DNA of 64,000 bases from the NCBI RefSeq assembly GCF_000308755.1, contig NZ_BAGF01000084.1, forward strand, positions 124,001 through 188,000. The letters run 5' to 3'. Shown piece after piece: positions 32,857 to 42,839 of the stretch. The notes beneath the pieces are model-generated. The model was not told where the DNA came from, did not search any database, and saw nothing but the letters and a program-made list of their open reading frames with translations. The stretch's first letter is position 1. Every line of letters begins with the position of its first letter. This DNA is from Nocardia pneumoniae NBRC 100136 (lineage in GTDB: Bacteria > Actinomycetota > Actinomycetes > Mycobacteriales > Mycobacteriaceae). The translations under genes were made by a program, and so were the position numbers.

Positions 32857-34115
32857 CGCCGACGGTGGTCGTCCGCATGGCGGACGCGGGAGACGTGTAC
32901 GTGTCGTGGCGGTGGGTCGGCGACAGCGCGCAGCGTGGCGCGAGCATGCTGCCGGAAGAACCCGCCATGCGGGCAGTGGGCATGCTCGCCGACGCGCTGC
33001 CACGACCCGGCGAGTCCGGTGGCCTCGAGCGCGCGCTGACCACCGGAGCCTTCGCCGACTATGAGCGCGAATACGCTGTGGCACAGGCACTTTCCCGGGC
33101 ACTGCTGCCCTACGGTTTGGCCGCTCAGCTCTACGAATTGTGGCAGCGCGGCGTGCGTCCGCATATCCGGCTGCAGCCGTCGCCGCGTGTCGCGCAGGTG
33201 CCGTGGGAGTTGATCGCGCCGGACCGCGATGTCCGGCTGGTCGACATCGCGGACGTCAGCCTGCTCGCCCCGGCGAGCGTCGTGCAAGCGCCAGGGCGCA
33301 TCGCGCGCGAATGGACGCGGACGCAGGCGAGTCCGGTGGTCGCGGTGCTGGACCCACGGGTGCCCGGGTTCCGCGCCGATTCGACGCTCGGCTCTGTGCT
33401 CGGCCGCATGACGGCCGACACCCCACTCGCGCAGCGCATCGCGGACTATGCCGGGCAGGGCAGGCTGCGGCCCGCGGTCGATGACCCGGTGAAGGTCTTC
33501 CGCCGCACCGATGTCGACCGCGCCTGGCTGGGCGCCACCTTGCGCGAGGGGGCCAGCCGCATGATCTACGTCGGGCACGTCACCGCGGCCGCGCCGGAAT
33601 CCGGCCGCAGCGAGGACGCCGAGCTGCACCTTTCCTGCACGGCCGAGGCCGTCGGCTTCGCCGAGCCCACCCGCACGCACCGGCCGTTGTCGGCCAAGGA
33701 TCTGCTGCTCGGCACACACACGATCGCCCCCGATCCCGTTGCCGGGCCGCACCTGTGGCCGATCCCGAGCCGGGTGGCGCTGATCGCCTGTGAAAGCGGC
33801 GGCGACCTGCGCTTCAGCGAAGCGCTCGGCCTGACCGCCGCGATGATCAGCGGCGGCGCCGAGCTGGTCACCGCGAGCAGGTGGCCGCTGCCGACCGACC
33901 TCGCCTTCCAGCGCATCGCGGGCGCGCCGCCCGAAGCCCACCCGCTCCAGCAGGCCATCTGCGCCATCGACGCCGCGCACGAACAGCCCGACCCGGTGTC
34001 CGCACTCGCCGAGTGGCAGCGCGCCCGATTGGCCGCCTGGCGCGACACCGGCGGAATGCAGCACTCGCCGGTGCTCTGGTCGGCGTTCGCGACCGTGTGC
34101 GCCAGCAAACCATAG
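32853..34115 (+). CDS. CHAT-domain (caspase-like) cysteine protease, gene D
   Basis: 420 residues. The CHAT core begins near residue 105 with the family's PWELI signature (QVPWELIAPDRDVRLV). The catalytic dyad is in place: H242 in MIYVGHVTAA and C313 in VALIACESGGD, followed by FSEALGLTAAMISGGAELVTASRWPLPTD, the usual CHAT ending. The first 100 residues form a specific N-terminal domain (VVVRMADAGDVYVSWRWVG). CHAT proteases cleave partner proteins in several bacterial immunity and cell-death systems. Substrate and trigger here are unknown. Coupled to the TPR gene by a 4-bp overlap. Confidence 0.85.
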   Translation: MTPTVVVRMADAGDVYVSWRWVGDSAQRGASMLPEEPAMRAVGMLADALPRPGESGGLERALTTGAFADYEREYAVAQALSRALLPYGLAAQLYELWQRGVRPHIRLQPSPRVAQVPWELIAPDRDVRLVDIADVSLLAPASVVQAPGRIAREWTRTQASPVVAVLDPRVPGFRADSTLGSVLGRMTADTPLAQRIADYAGQGRLRPAVDDPVKVFRRTDVDRAWLGATLREGASRMIYVGHVTAAAPESGRSEDAELHLSCTAEAVGFAEPTRTHRPLSAKDLLLGTHTIAPDPVAGPHLWPIPSRVALIACESGGDLRFSEALGLTAAMISGGAELVTASRWPLPTDLAFQRIAGAPPEAHPLQQAICAIDAAHEQPDPVSALAEWQRARLAAWRDTGGMQHSPVLWSAFATVCASKP

Positions 34116-34329
34116 ATCATCCTTTCCATAGACCGCTCTACCTGCATCGCGGGCGCAAAAGTCCGACGAAAACGGGTATGCCGCTACTCATGCGCACCCG
34201 AATCCGGAGGCGGCACCATTCGGAGCTGGAGCCAGCTAGGCTCGGACTCCTTCAGCCACAGCGTGTTCTGACCAGGAGTAGCTACACCATTCGGATGACC
34301 GTCTCGACCGGCCACTGAGGAGCCAGCTC

Positions 34330-34542
34330 ATGCGTTACTACGCCGTCTACGACACCGACGGGAATATCGCGACCATCCTCGGTCAACCCGACCACGCCCC
34401 TCCGCTGCGTCCCACGGGCCACCAGCTGACCGAACTGGCGGTTCCCGAGGGAGTCATCGAGCCGGTGGACCCGGGCAACCTGATGACGCTGCTCGAAATC
34501 GCCGCGAACTACCGCGGCGGCGCGTCGACGCCTCCCAACTGA
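34330..34542 (+). CDS. hypothetical 70-residue protein
   Basis: Small soluble protein (MRYYAVYDTDGNIATILGQPD...), with GAGGAG eight bases before the ATG. Starts 214 bp after the CHAT gene, enough for its own promoter. In that gap CACCATTCGGA occurs twice (34214-34224 and 34285-34295). No family recognised and no proven link to the CHAT module. Confidence 0.6.
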   Translation: MRYYAVYDTDGNIATILGQPDHAPPLRPTGHQLTELAVPEGVIEPVDPGNLMTLLEIAANYRGGASTPPN

Positions 34543-34604
34543 CGAGGTACCTGATCGCCGCCGCCGGATTGTCGCTGCGGCTGGGCAGGGAACCCAGGTG
34601 GACG

Positions 34605-35009
34605 TCAGGCCCGAGTGAGGGCGACCACCGGGATGACGCGCGAGGTCTGCATTTCGTGCTCGGCGAAGAACGGGTAGGTGTTCTTGAGCATGGCCCAGGA
34701 CACAGCGCGGTCGTCGCCGGTGAGCGGGGTAGCCAGCGCGGGATAGGTCTCCTCGCCCACCTCGACGGTGACGCGCGGATTCTTCCGCAGGTTCAGGTAC
34801 CAGTCCGGGTGCCGCGGCGCGCCGACGTTGGAGCCGACGACCAACAGGCGGTCGCCGTCGCGGTGGAACATCATCGGGGTGGTGTGCAGGGCGCCGGAGC
34901 GGCGGCCGGTCGTGGTCAACAGGACCAAGCGGTCGCGATGCATGCCCTCGATGTCGCCGCCCGCACGGAACTGAGCGATCGTCCGGCGATTGATTTCCTT
35001 GACGTCCAT
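34605..35009 (-). CDS. deazaflavin (F420)-dependent nitroreductase-family protein
   Basis: 134 residues of the Ddn/FDOR-A split-barrel family. Visible are LLTTTGRRSGALHTTPMMFHRDGDRLLVVGSNVGAPRHPDWYLNLRKNP, the characteristic F420-binding segment, and the C-terminal FAEHEMQTSRVIPVVAL. Such enzymes use reduced F420 for quinones, nitro drugs or lipids. ATG 35009 with GGAGG upstream. Single gene. Confidence 0.9.
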   Translation of the reverse strand: MDVKEINRRTIAQFRAGGDIEGMHRDRLVLLTTTGRRSGALHTTPMMFHRDGDRLLVVGSNVGAPRHPDWYLNLRKNPRVTVEVGEETYPALATPLTGDDRAVSWAMLKNTYPFFAEHEMQTSRVIPVVALTRA

Positions 35010-35206
35010 GGTTCACCTCCCTCGGATGTGGTGGACCAGGCTCAGCTTTCCCCCTGGACGCGCGCCGCGTCCGGAAAACGCGCGGATTGACGTCGCGACC
35101 TGTGCGTTCATCCGTTATGGGGAGCCGGTGCCGATCACCACCTGGGTGAACCGCAGCGAATCTCGTGTTCGTCGATCACCCGCCGCAGAACCGGGGCATC
35201 GACGAG

Positions 35207-35503
35207 TCAGTGTTCGTCGAAGTGACCGTCGTGGGCCGCGTGACGGTGACCGTCGTGGATGTAGTCGACGTGGTCACCGTGCTGGACGGCCTCGTGGCCG
35301 CAGTTGGGGCCGTGCTGATGCGGGTGATCAGCGCACTCGGTGTGCCCGGACGGCTCGCATTCGTCGTAGTGACCTTCGTGTTCGCGATGGAGATGACCGT
35401 CGTGGGCGTAGTCGGTGTGATCGCCGTGCTGGAAGGCGGTGTGGCCGCAGTCCGGGCCGTGGACGTGCTCGTGGCCGGTGTGCTGCTCATGCGCTGTGGT
35501 CAT
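35207..35503 (-). CDS. His-rich metal-binding protein with internal duplication
   Basis: 98 residues with about one quarter histidine. Two tandem units share the pattern HGPxCGH-x3-QHGDH-xDY-xHDGHxH: residues about 14-47 and 62-95. Each unit has one Cys and nine or more His, suited to storing or handing over Zn or Ni. No signal peptide or membrane segment. Proteins of this type are found near zinc uptake genes; none is adjacent here. ATG 35503 follows AAAGAGGGG. The upstream region has dyads that may bind a metalloregulator. Confidence 0.75.
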   Translation of the reverse strand: MTTAHEQHTGHEHVHGPDCGHTAFQHGDHTDYAHDGHLHREHEGHYDECEPSGHTECADHPHQHGPNCGHEAVQHGDHVDYIHDGHRHAAHDGHFDEH

Positions 35504-35561
35504 CGAATTCCCCTCTTTCCTTGCACGGATAGCTGGAATCGTGATGCACGATACATTAGCA

Positions 35562-35571
35562 GATGCGCATC
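35562..35571. promoter_or_regulatory. palindrome GATGCGCATC upstream of His-rich gene
   Basis: Perfect 10-bp palindrome about 60 bp upstream of the His-rich gene, with a TGATGCAC element nearby (35542-35549). Possible metalloregulator site. It lies between two minus-strand genes. Confidence 0.3.
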
Positions 35572-35611
35572 AATAGAGATTGCCCTCGGTGTGCTGGGGC
35601 ACGGGCACTGC

Positions 35612-36337
35612 TCACAGCACCTGGGAGAGGAACCTCTGCAGACGCGGCGTCCGCGGGTCGTCGAACAGCGCGTCGGGCGAGCCGGTCTCCACGACCTGCC
35701 CTTGGTCCATGAACACCACGCTGTCGGACACCGTGCGCGCGAAACCCATCTCGTGCGTCACCACGATCATCGACATGCCACCGGAGGCCAGATCGGTCAT
35801 CAGTGCGAGCACCCCTTTGACCAGCTCGGGGTCCAGCGCCGAGGTGGCCTCGTCGAAGAACATGATCTCCGGCCGCATGGCCAGCGCCCGTGCGATCGCC
35901 ACACGCTGCTGCTGGCCGCCGGAGAGGTTGGCGGGCCTGCTGTCGGCCTTCTCCGCCAATCCGACGATCTCCAGCTGTTCGACGGCAAGCGCCCTGGCCT
36001 CGTCCTTGGACAGGCCGCGCAGCTTGCGCGGGCCCAGCGCGACGTTCTCCGCCACTGTCTTGTGCGGAAACAGGTTGAAGTGCTGGAAGACCATGCCGAT
36101 GCGCTGGCGCAGCCGGTCCGGGTTGTCGGTGAGCACGGACTTGCCGTCCAGCAGCACGTCGCCCTGATCCGGTTCGTACAGCCGGTTCAGCACCCGCAGC
36201 AACGTCGATTTGCCGGAGCCGGACGGCCCGATGACGGTGGCGGTCTTGCCCGCGTCGACATGGATATCGATGCCGCGCAGCACATGGTTGTGCCCGAGCG
36301 TCAAATGCAGGCCCGTGCCGGTGAGGGAGGCACTCAT
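35612..36337 (-). CDS. polar amino-acid ABC importer ATPase (GlnQ family)
   Basis: 241 residues. Walker A GPSGSGKSTLL, Q-loop FQHFNLFPH, signature LSGGQQQRVAIARAL, Walker B IMFFDEATSALDPEL, H-loop VTHEMGFA. The MEMBER pattern FNLFPHKTVAENV is that of polar amino-acid transporters. Its ATG directly follows the TAG of the upstream receptor-permease gene with no gap, so the two are co-translated. Confidence 0.92.
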   Translation of the reverse strand: MSASLTGTGLHLTLGHNHVLRGIDIHVDAGKTATVIGPSGSGKSTLLRVLNRLYEPDQGDVLLDGKSVLTDNPDRLRQRIGMVFQHFNLFPHKTVAENVALGPRKLRGLSKDEARALAVEQLEIVGLAEKADSRPANLSGGQQQRVAIARALAMRPEIMFFDEATSALDPELVKGVLALMTDLASGGMSMIVVTHEMGFARTVSDSVVFMDQGQVVETGSPDALFDDPRTPRLQRFLSQVL

Positions 36338-38134
36338 CTATCCGCGCCCTTCCGTGATCGTTGCGGTCTCGATCGGGTCGATCGGCCGGTCGGGACGTCC
36401 GGTGCGCATCCGGCGGTCGATGTAGTTCACCAGGTGGGTGAGCGGGACGGTCAGCAGCAGGTAGACCAGGCCCGCGGCGACCAGCGGCGAGAGGTTCCCG
36501 GTCTGCGCGTTGAGGTCGCGGCCGACCGCGAACAGCTCGCGCTGGGTGGCGAGCAGTCCCAGGAAGTAGATCAGCGAGGAATCCTTGATCAGGGCGATGA
36601 ACTGGTTCATCAGCGCGGGCAGCACGCGGCGCACGCCCTGCGGGATCACCACCAGGGTCATCGCCTGCCGGTAGCCGAAGCCGATGGCGCGCGCCGCTTC
36701 CAGCTGACCCGCCTCGACCGATTGGATACCGGAGCGGAAGATCTCGCCGATGTAGGCGGAGGCGAGCAACGCGAGCGCGACGGCGCCGAGCCAGTACGGG
36801 TTGTTGCCGGTGAGGTTGCGCACCACCGGGCCGACGCCGAGACCGATCAGCAGGATGATCACCACGGCGGGCAGTCCGCGGAAGATGTCGGTGTACACCC
36901 GCGCGGGCCAGCGCAGCCAGCGGGTCCGGGAAATCCCCGCGACCGCCAGCAGCATGCCGAGCAGAGTGCCGAGCGCACCCGACACCACCGCGAGGATCAA
37001 CGTATTCGGCAGGCCGGTCTTGAATAGATCGGGAAAAGCCTTGCGGTACAGCGACCAGTCGAAGAACGTGTCCTTCAACTGCCGCACCGTCGATTTCGGC
37101 GCGTTCTGCTGGGTCTCGCCCTGCTGCTGGTCCGCGGCGAGCGCGGCGAAGTCCGGCAGTTGCGGTGTGGGCGCGGCCTTGGAACCCGGCTTCCAGCCCG
37201 GCGGCAATTCCCTCGGCACCCAGTCGCTGTAGAGCCTGGCGTAGGTGCCGTCCGCGATCACCGCGTCCAATCCGCTGTTGAGCGCATCGATCAGGGGCTG
37301 GTTGTGCTTGGCGACCGCGTAGCCGACGAAGTTGTCCAGGCTGAACGTGTTCTGCGACACCGAGATACCGTCACCGGGCTTGATCGCGCCTTCGGCCTGG
37401 GCGGACGGCGCGACCCACGCGTCCACCTGGCCGGACTTCAGGTTGGCGTAGGCGGTGTTGTAGTCCGGGAACTTCACCGGGTTCAGGCGCAGCTGGTTCA
37501 CCACGAACTCGTCCTGCACCGTGCCCTGCACCACGGCGATCCTGGTGGCGCGGTTGAGATCGGAAAAACCTTTGATAGCGGCGCCATTCGGCACCACCAG
37601 GGAGAAATAGCCGAAATCGTAGCCATTGGTGAAACCGACCAGCTGGCGGCGTGCGTCGGTGGTGGTGATGTTCGACGAGCCGACATCGAAGCGGCCGCCG
37701 GACACCTGGGCGAGCAGCCCGGCGAACTCGGTGCCGGAGAACTCCACTTGAAGGCCGAGCTTGGCGCCGATCGCCTTCAGCAGCTCGTTGTCGAAGCCGG
37801 TGAAGGTGCCCTGCCGGTTGACGCAGATGCTCGGCGGTGCGTCCGAGAGTGTGCCGACGCTGAGTTTGCCGGGCGTGATCAACCCGAGCTTCGAGACGTC
37901 GATCGAAGCCAGCGGCACGGTCGTCGCGGTGGTGTATCGGTCGGTGCCCGCGGTCGCCGAGGAGGCCAGGTTGGTGGGCGCGGCGGACGCGGCGGCCAGG
38001 CCCGGTGGTGCGCAGAGGTTGCGCTCGGTCGACGCGTCGTCCGATCCGGAACCGCACGCCGTCGCGCTCAGACCGACGGCAAGCAATATCACGGCGATCA
38101 GCGCACGAGACCGCACAGCGGGCAGAACAGCCAT
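36338..38134 (-). CDS. amino-acid ABC importer: fused substrate receptor and permease
   Basis: 598 residues combining two modules. Residues 1-28 are a lipoprotein signal (LLAVGLSATACG); about 75-310 a family 3 solute-binding domain (GKLSVGTLSDAPPSICVNRQGTFTGFDNELLKAIGAKL); about 370-580 a HisM/GlnP-type permease with EAARAIGFGYRQAMTLVVIPQGVRRVLPAL (the EAA loop). The receptor is therefore tethered to the channel. Exact amino acid unknown. ATG 38134 is preferred over a TTG three codons upstream. Confidence 0.9.
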   Translation of the reverse strand: MAVLPAVRSRALIAVILLAVGLSATACGSGSDDASTERNLCAPPGLAAASAAPTNLASSATAGTDRYTTATTVPLASIDVSKLGLITPGKLSVGTLSDAPPSICVNRQGTFTGFDNELLKAIGAKLGLQVEFSGTEFAGLLAQVSGGRFDVGSSNITTTDARRQLVGFTNGYDFGYFSLVVPNGAAIKGFSDLNRATRIAVVQGTVQDEFVVNQLRLNPVKFPDYNTAYANLKSGQVDAWVAPSAQAEGAIKPGDGISVSQNTFSLDNFVGYAVAKHNQPLIDALNSGLDAVIADGTYARLYSDWVPRELPPGWKPGSKAAPTPQLPDFAALAADQQQGETQQNAPKSTVRQLKDTFFDWSLYRKAFPDLFKTGLPNTLILAVVSGALGTLLGMLLAVAGISRTRWLRWPARVYTDIFRGLPAVVIILLIGLGVGPVVRNLTGNNPYWLGAVALALLASAYIGEIFRSGIQSVEAGQLEAARAIGFGYRQAMTLVVIPQGVRRVLPALMNQFIALIKDSSLIYFLGLLATQRELFAVGRDLNAQTGNLSPLVAAGLVYLLLTVPLTHLVNYIDRRMRTGRPDRPIDPIETATITEGRG

Positions 38135-38284
38135 GACGGACAACCCTAGCCGCGGGAATTTGCTATTTCGCGGCTACCCCGAGGCCGCTACGGCGGGAAT
38201 CCTTGGCCGCGCGGTGGTCGAGACTTTCGATCACGCTGATCCGAATGCCGCGCCGTCGCGGATCGGCCGAGCGGGCAATCCTGC

Positions 38285-39079
38285 TCAGGCGATTCCGCTG
38301 ACGGGTTCCGGGTTGACTTCGTCGCGCCACCGGATGGCGGTTTCGAGCTCGCTGAGGTCGTAGTCCGGGCCGCTGACGCCGACGGTGAACGTCGTCACTC
38401 CCGCGTCCACGAAGCTCGCCGCCCTGCCCGCACCTGGCCATTGCACCGACCGCTCGATGCGCGCCTGGTCGGTGCCGAGCGCGGCGCAGTGGTCGGCGAG
38501 CACCTGGTTCTTGTGTGCGAGCAGATCGAGGTCGGCGAAGGTATGCCACATGTCGGCGTACTGGGCGACCAGCCGCAACGTCTTCTTCTCGCCACCGCCG
38601 CCGATCAGGATCGGGATGTCGCGGGTAGGCCGCGGATTCAGCTTGGGCAGCCGGGCGGTTATCCGGGCCAGGTTCTCCTTCAACAGGGCCAGCCTGGTGC
38701 CAGGGGTGCCGAAGTCGTAGCCGTACTGGTCGTAGTCCTTCTGGAACCAGCCCGCGCCGATGCCGAGAATGAGGCGCCCGCCGCTGATGTGGTCGACCGT
38801 GCGCGCCATGTCGGCGAGCAGGTCCGGATTGCGGTAGCCGCCGCCGGTGACCAGCGCGCCGATCTCCACCCGCTCGGTCTGCTCGGCGAACGCGCCGAGC
38901 ATCGTCCAGCATTCGAAGTGCGCTCCGTCCGGGTTGCCGGTGAGTGGGAAGAAGTGGTCCCAGTTGAACACGATGTCCACGCCCGCGTCCTCGGACCGCA
39001 GCACCGCGTCGCGGATGAGCCCGTAGTCGGGCGCGTGCTGCGGCTGCAGCTGAACTCCGATACGAACTGGACGACTCAT
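38285..39079 (-). CDS. LLM-class F420-dependent oxidoreductase
   Basis: 264-residue luciferase-like TIM barrel. Seen: RIGVQLQPQHAPDYGLIRDAVLRSEDAGVDIVFNWDHFFPL, RVEIGALVTGGGYRNPDLLADMARTVDHISGGRLILGIGAGW, and PILIGGGGEKKTLRLVAQYADMWH. Family members use F420 or FMN; substrate unknown. ATG 39079. Compare the LLM gene between leuS and ino1 in M. tuberculosis (Rv0044c). Confidence 0.9.
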   Translation of the reverse strand: MSRPVRIGVQLQPQHAPDYGLIRDAVLRSEDAGVDIVFNWDHFFPLTGNPDGAHFECWTMLGAFAEQTERVEIGALVTGGGYRNPDLLADMARTVDHISGGRLILGIGAGWFQKDYDQYGYDFGTPGTRLALLKENLARITARLPKLNPRPTRDIPILIGGGGEKKTLRLVAQYADMWHTFADLDLLAHKNQVLADHCAALGTDQARIERSVQWPGAGRAASFVDAGVTTFTVGVSGPDYDLSELETAIRWRDEVNPEPVSGIA

Positions 39080-39293
39080 GCGTGCTCCTCGTCGCTCGGG
39101 CGGATTCCCCGATCGAGGCTACCGGCGCGGTCGGGTTCCCGCAGGCGGCGTTTGCGGCGCGTCGACGCGCCCGGTCGGCGGTACCTGCCGCCCGCGCACA
39201 ACTCGCCCGCGCGACGCGCCGACCCAGTAGGATCGTCCCGCCCTTACTCGGATCGTCCGGCACGTTCCTGCCGGGATGGGATGTGAATTCGTC

Positions 39294-40376
<1,083 letters not shown>

Positions 40377-40390
40377 GCGCTGACCGAGCG

Positions 40391-40423
40391 ACCCGCTCGC
40401 CGAAGGGCTCCCGGCGAGCGGGT
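40391..40423 (+). terminator. terminator after sugC-like gene
   Basis: Perfect 12-bp stem ACCCGCTCGCCG with a 9-base loop, 14 bp after the stop. Confidence 0.75.
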
Positions 40424-40567
40424 TCGGCCGTCTATGTCGGTCGGCAACCCGGCCCGGATCGCGTCGAACGCTCGGCCGACCCGCGGACGGGATACGGTCG
40501 TGTCCGTTCGGCCGCCCATCCAGGCACCGCGCAGTTGCCGTCCGGTCGACGGTCCTGGCCGCGGCCG

Positions 40568-41092
40568 CTAGGCATCCTCGCCGGACCGGCGTTTCCGCTG
40601 GCGGACATACTCCTGGTTGAGCCGCACGCCGAGCTCATCGAGCTCGATCTCGCGGCCGGACTCGCTGCGCACCTGCACCCGCACCGGAGCGCCGGTCGCC
40701 TCCTCGACCAGCAGCAACGGCGCCGGACCCGCCTGTAGGTACGCGTCGCCCCACTGCATGAGCGCGAGCACCGCGGGCAGCAGATCCCGCCCCATCGGCG
40801 TGAGCACGTACTCGTGCCTGGTGCGCTTGCCCTCCTCTTGATACGGCTGTTTCGCCAGCAAGCCCGCCTCGGTGAGTTTGCGCAACTGCGTGGCGGCGGC
40901 CGCGTCGGTGATGCCGACCCGGCTGGCGAACCCGTCGAACCGGCGGGTCCCGTAGTACGCCTCGCGCAGGATGAGCACCGCCGAGCGGGTGCCGACGATC
41001 TCGAGCGCCTTCGCGATCGAGCACTCGTCGGCCTTCCACGCGCTCAGATCGGCCAACGGTCCTTCCATCACTGCTGCCATGACGAACATCAT
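40568..41092 (-). CDS. HxlR-family regulator, long form
   Basis: 174 residues. HxlR domain with conserved Cys (DECSIAKALEIVGTRSAVLILREAYYGTRRFDGF) and winged part (LRKLTEAGLLAKQPYQEEGKRTRHEYVLTPMGRDLLPAVLALMQWGD), followed by a 55-residue extension (EATGAPVRVQVRSESGREIELDELGVRLNQEY). The ATG at 41092 has AGGATCGGT upstream; ATGs at 41089 and 41080 are possible. Divergent from a thiolase gene, its probable target. Confidence 0.88.
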   Translation of the reverse strand: MMFVMAAVMEGPLADLSAWKADECSIAKALEIVGTRSAVLILREAYYGTRRFDGFASRVGITDAAAATQLRKLTEAGLLAKQPYQEEGKRTRHEYVLTPMGRDLLPAVLALMQWGDAYLQAGPAPLLLVEEATGAPVRVQVRSESGREIELDELGVRLNQEYVRQRKRRSGEDA

Positions 41093-41129
41093 ACCGATCC
41101 TGACTTGCCTCAACTATCGCCAGAGTTAT

Positions 41130-41155
41130 CCTGGCTATGTGTTAATAGAGCCAGG
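41130..41155. promoter_or_regulatory. inverted repeat CCTGGCT-N12-AGCCAGG
   Basis: Perfect 7-bp arms in the 99-bp divergent HxlR/thiolase region, 36 bp before the thiolase start. Likely operator of the HxlR protein. Confidence 0.5.
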
Positions 41156-41191
41156 CATGGCGGCCGGGCTCTCGGTCCGGAAGGAAGCACC

Positions 41192-42364
41192 ATGAGAGAC
41201 GCGGTGATTGTCGAAGCGGTTCGCACCCCGATCGGCAAAGGCAAGCCGAACGGCGCACTGCACACCATCAACGCGGTGGACCTGCTGGCCCACAGCCTGC
41301 GCGAGGTGGTGGACCGCAGCGGCATCGATCCCGCGCTCATCGACGACGTGATCGGTGGCATCGTCACCCAGGTCGGCGAGCAGGGCGCCAACATGACCCG
41401 GCGGGCCGCGCTGGCCGCCGGATATCCCGAATCCGTCCCCGCGACCACCGTCGATCGGCAGTGCGGCAGCAGTCAGCAGGCGATCCACTTCGCCGCGCAG
41501 GGCGTCATCGCCGGCGCCTACGACGTCGTCGTGGCCGCGGGCGTCGAGGCGATGGGCCGAGTTCCCATGGGCGCCAACCTGGTCGGCTCGGACGACGTCT
41601 CCGGGGCCGGTTTCGCCGAGCGATACCCGGAGGGCCTGGTGCCGCAGGGCATCAGCGCCGAGCTGATCGCCGCCAAGTGGGGGCTGACCCGCACCCAGCT
41701 CGACGAGTTCGCGCTCGGCAGCCACGAGAAGGCCGCCGTGGCCACCAAGAACGGACTGTTCGCCAGGGAACTCGCGCCGATCAACGGACTCGCCACCGAC
41801 GAGGGCATCCGGGTGGGCAGCACGCTGGAGACGCTGGCCGCGCTCCGTCCCGCCTACTACGACCCGGCCATGGCCGCCCGGTTCCCGCAGATCGGCTGGG
41901 AGATCACCGCGGCGTCCGCGAGCCAGGTGAGCGACGGCAGCGCGGCGGTGTTGATCATGACCAGCGAGCGCGCCGCGCAACTCGGGCTGAAACCGCTCGC
42001 CCGGCTGCACAGCTTCGCCGTGGCCGGTGACGATCCCCTCCTGATGCTGACCGCCGTGATCCCGGCGACCAGGAAGGTGCTGCAGCGCGCCGGACTGCGG
42101 TTGTCCGACATCGACCTGATCGAGATCAACGAGGCGTTCTCGCCGGTGGTGCTGGCCTGGGCGCACGACACCGGGGCGGATCTGGCCAAGGTCAACGTCA
42201 ACGGCGGCGCCATCGCGATCGGTCACCCACTCGGCGCGTCCGGCGCCCGCCTGATGACCACGCTGGTCCACGCCATGCAGGATCGCGGCGCCCGCTACGG
42301 CCTGCAAACCATGTGCGAGGCAGGCGGTCTGGCGAACGCCACCATCGTGGAGCGGCTGGGTTGA
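41192..42364 (+). CDS. acetyl-CoA acetyltransferase / 3-ketoacyl-CoA thiolase
   Basis: 390-residue thiolase. Nucleophilic Cys in TTVDRQCGSSQQAI (about residue 90), catalytic His in NGGAIAIGHPLGASGARL, and second Cys in GLQTMCEAGGLANATIVERL. The CEAGG form, instead of CIGGGQG, and the NEAFSP motif are typical of FadA5/FadA6-like degradative thiolases. It cleaves or condenses acyl-CoAs in fatty acid or steroid breakdown. ATG 41192 has GGAAGGAAG upstream. Confidence 0.9.
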   Translation: MRDAVIVEAVRTPIGKGKPNGALHTINAVDLLAHSLREVVDRSGIDPALIDDVIGGIVTQVGEQGANMTRRAALAAGYPESVPATTVDRQCGSSQQAIHFAAQGVIAGAYDVVVAAGVEAMGRVPMGANLVGSDDVSGAGFAERYPEGLVPQGISAELIAAKWGLTRTQLDEFALGSHEKAAVATKNGLFARELAPINGLATDEGIRVGSTLETLAALRPAYYDPAMAARFPQIGWEITAASASQVSDGSAAVLIMTSERAAQLGLKPLARLHSFAVAGDDPLLMLTAVIPATRKVLQRAGLRLSDIDLIEINEAFSPVVLAWAHDTGADLAKVNVNGGAIAIGHPLGASGARLMTTLVHAMQDRGARYGLQTMCEAGGLANATIVERLG

Positions 42365-42464
42365 TCCTTTTCGCCACCGGCACCGCGTGTTCGCGACGGT
42401 CGAACGCGAGCATGCGGGCCGGTGGCGCCGCCTGCCGCGCGCACGCTGTGCCGCGAGCGGAGAA

Positions 42465-42803
42465 CTAGAACGACACGAGTATCACCGCGATCAGGAAGCC
42501 GACCAACCAGGATTCCAGAATCAGCGGCACCGCGATCAGCGGCGTCCATGCGATCGGCCGTCGGTCGCGCACTTTGTCCAGGGCCGAGACGACCGCCGCG
42601 AGCACCGACGCCGCGATGCCGGTCCAGCCGACGACTTGCGCCCACCACAGGTATCCGACGCCCCCGCCCTGCTGTCCGTCGCGCAAGAGCACTTCGTAGA
42701 GCGGGACGAAGCAGGCCATCACCCAGCCGAATCCGAGGACAACCACCGAACCCAGCGCCACGCGCAAGGCATCGATCGTTCGCCGCCGGAGGTGCCACGC
42801 CAT
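42465..42803 (-). CDS. hypothetical membrane protein
   Basis: 112 residues with about three membrane segments (VALGSVVVLGFGWVMACFVPLYEVLL, WWAQVVGWTGIAASVLAAVVSAL, WTPLIAVPLILESWLVGFLIAVILV). Lies 36 bp after another small membrane gene in the same direction, so the pair is probably an operon. No function can be suggested. Confidence 0.72.
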   Translation of the reverse strand: MAWHLRRRTIDALRVALGSVVVLGFGWVMACFVPLYEVLLRDGQQGGGVGYLWWAQVVGWTGIAASVLAAVVSALDKVRDRRPIAWTPLIAVPLILESWLVGFLIAVILVSF

Positions 42804-42839
42804 TGCTTCAGCATGACCGGTCCACGGACGCAGGGCATC

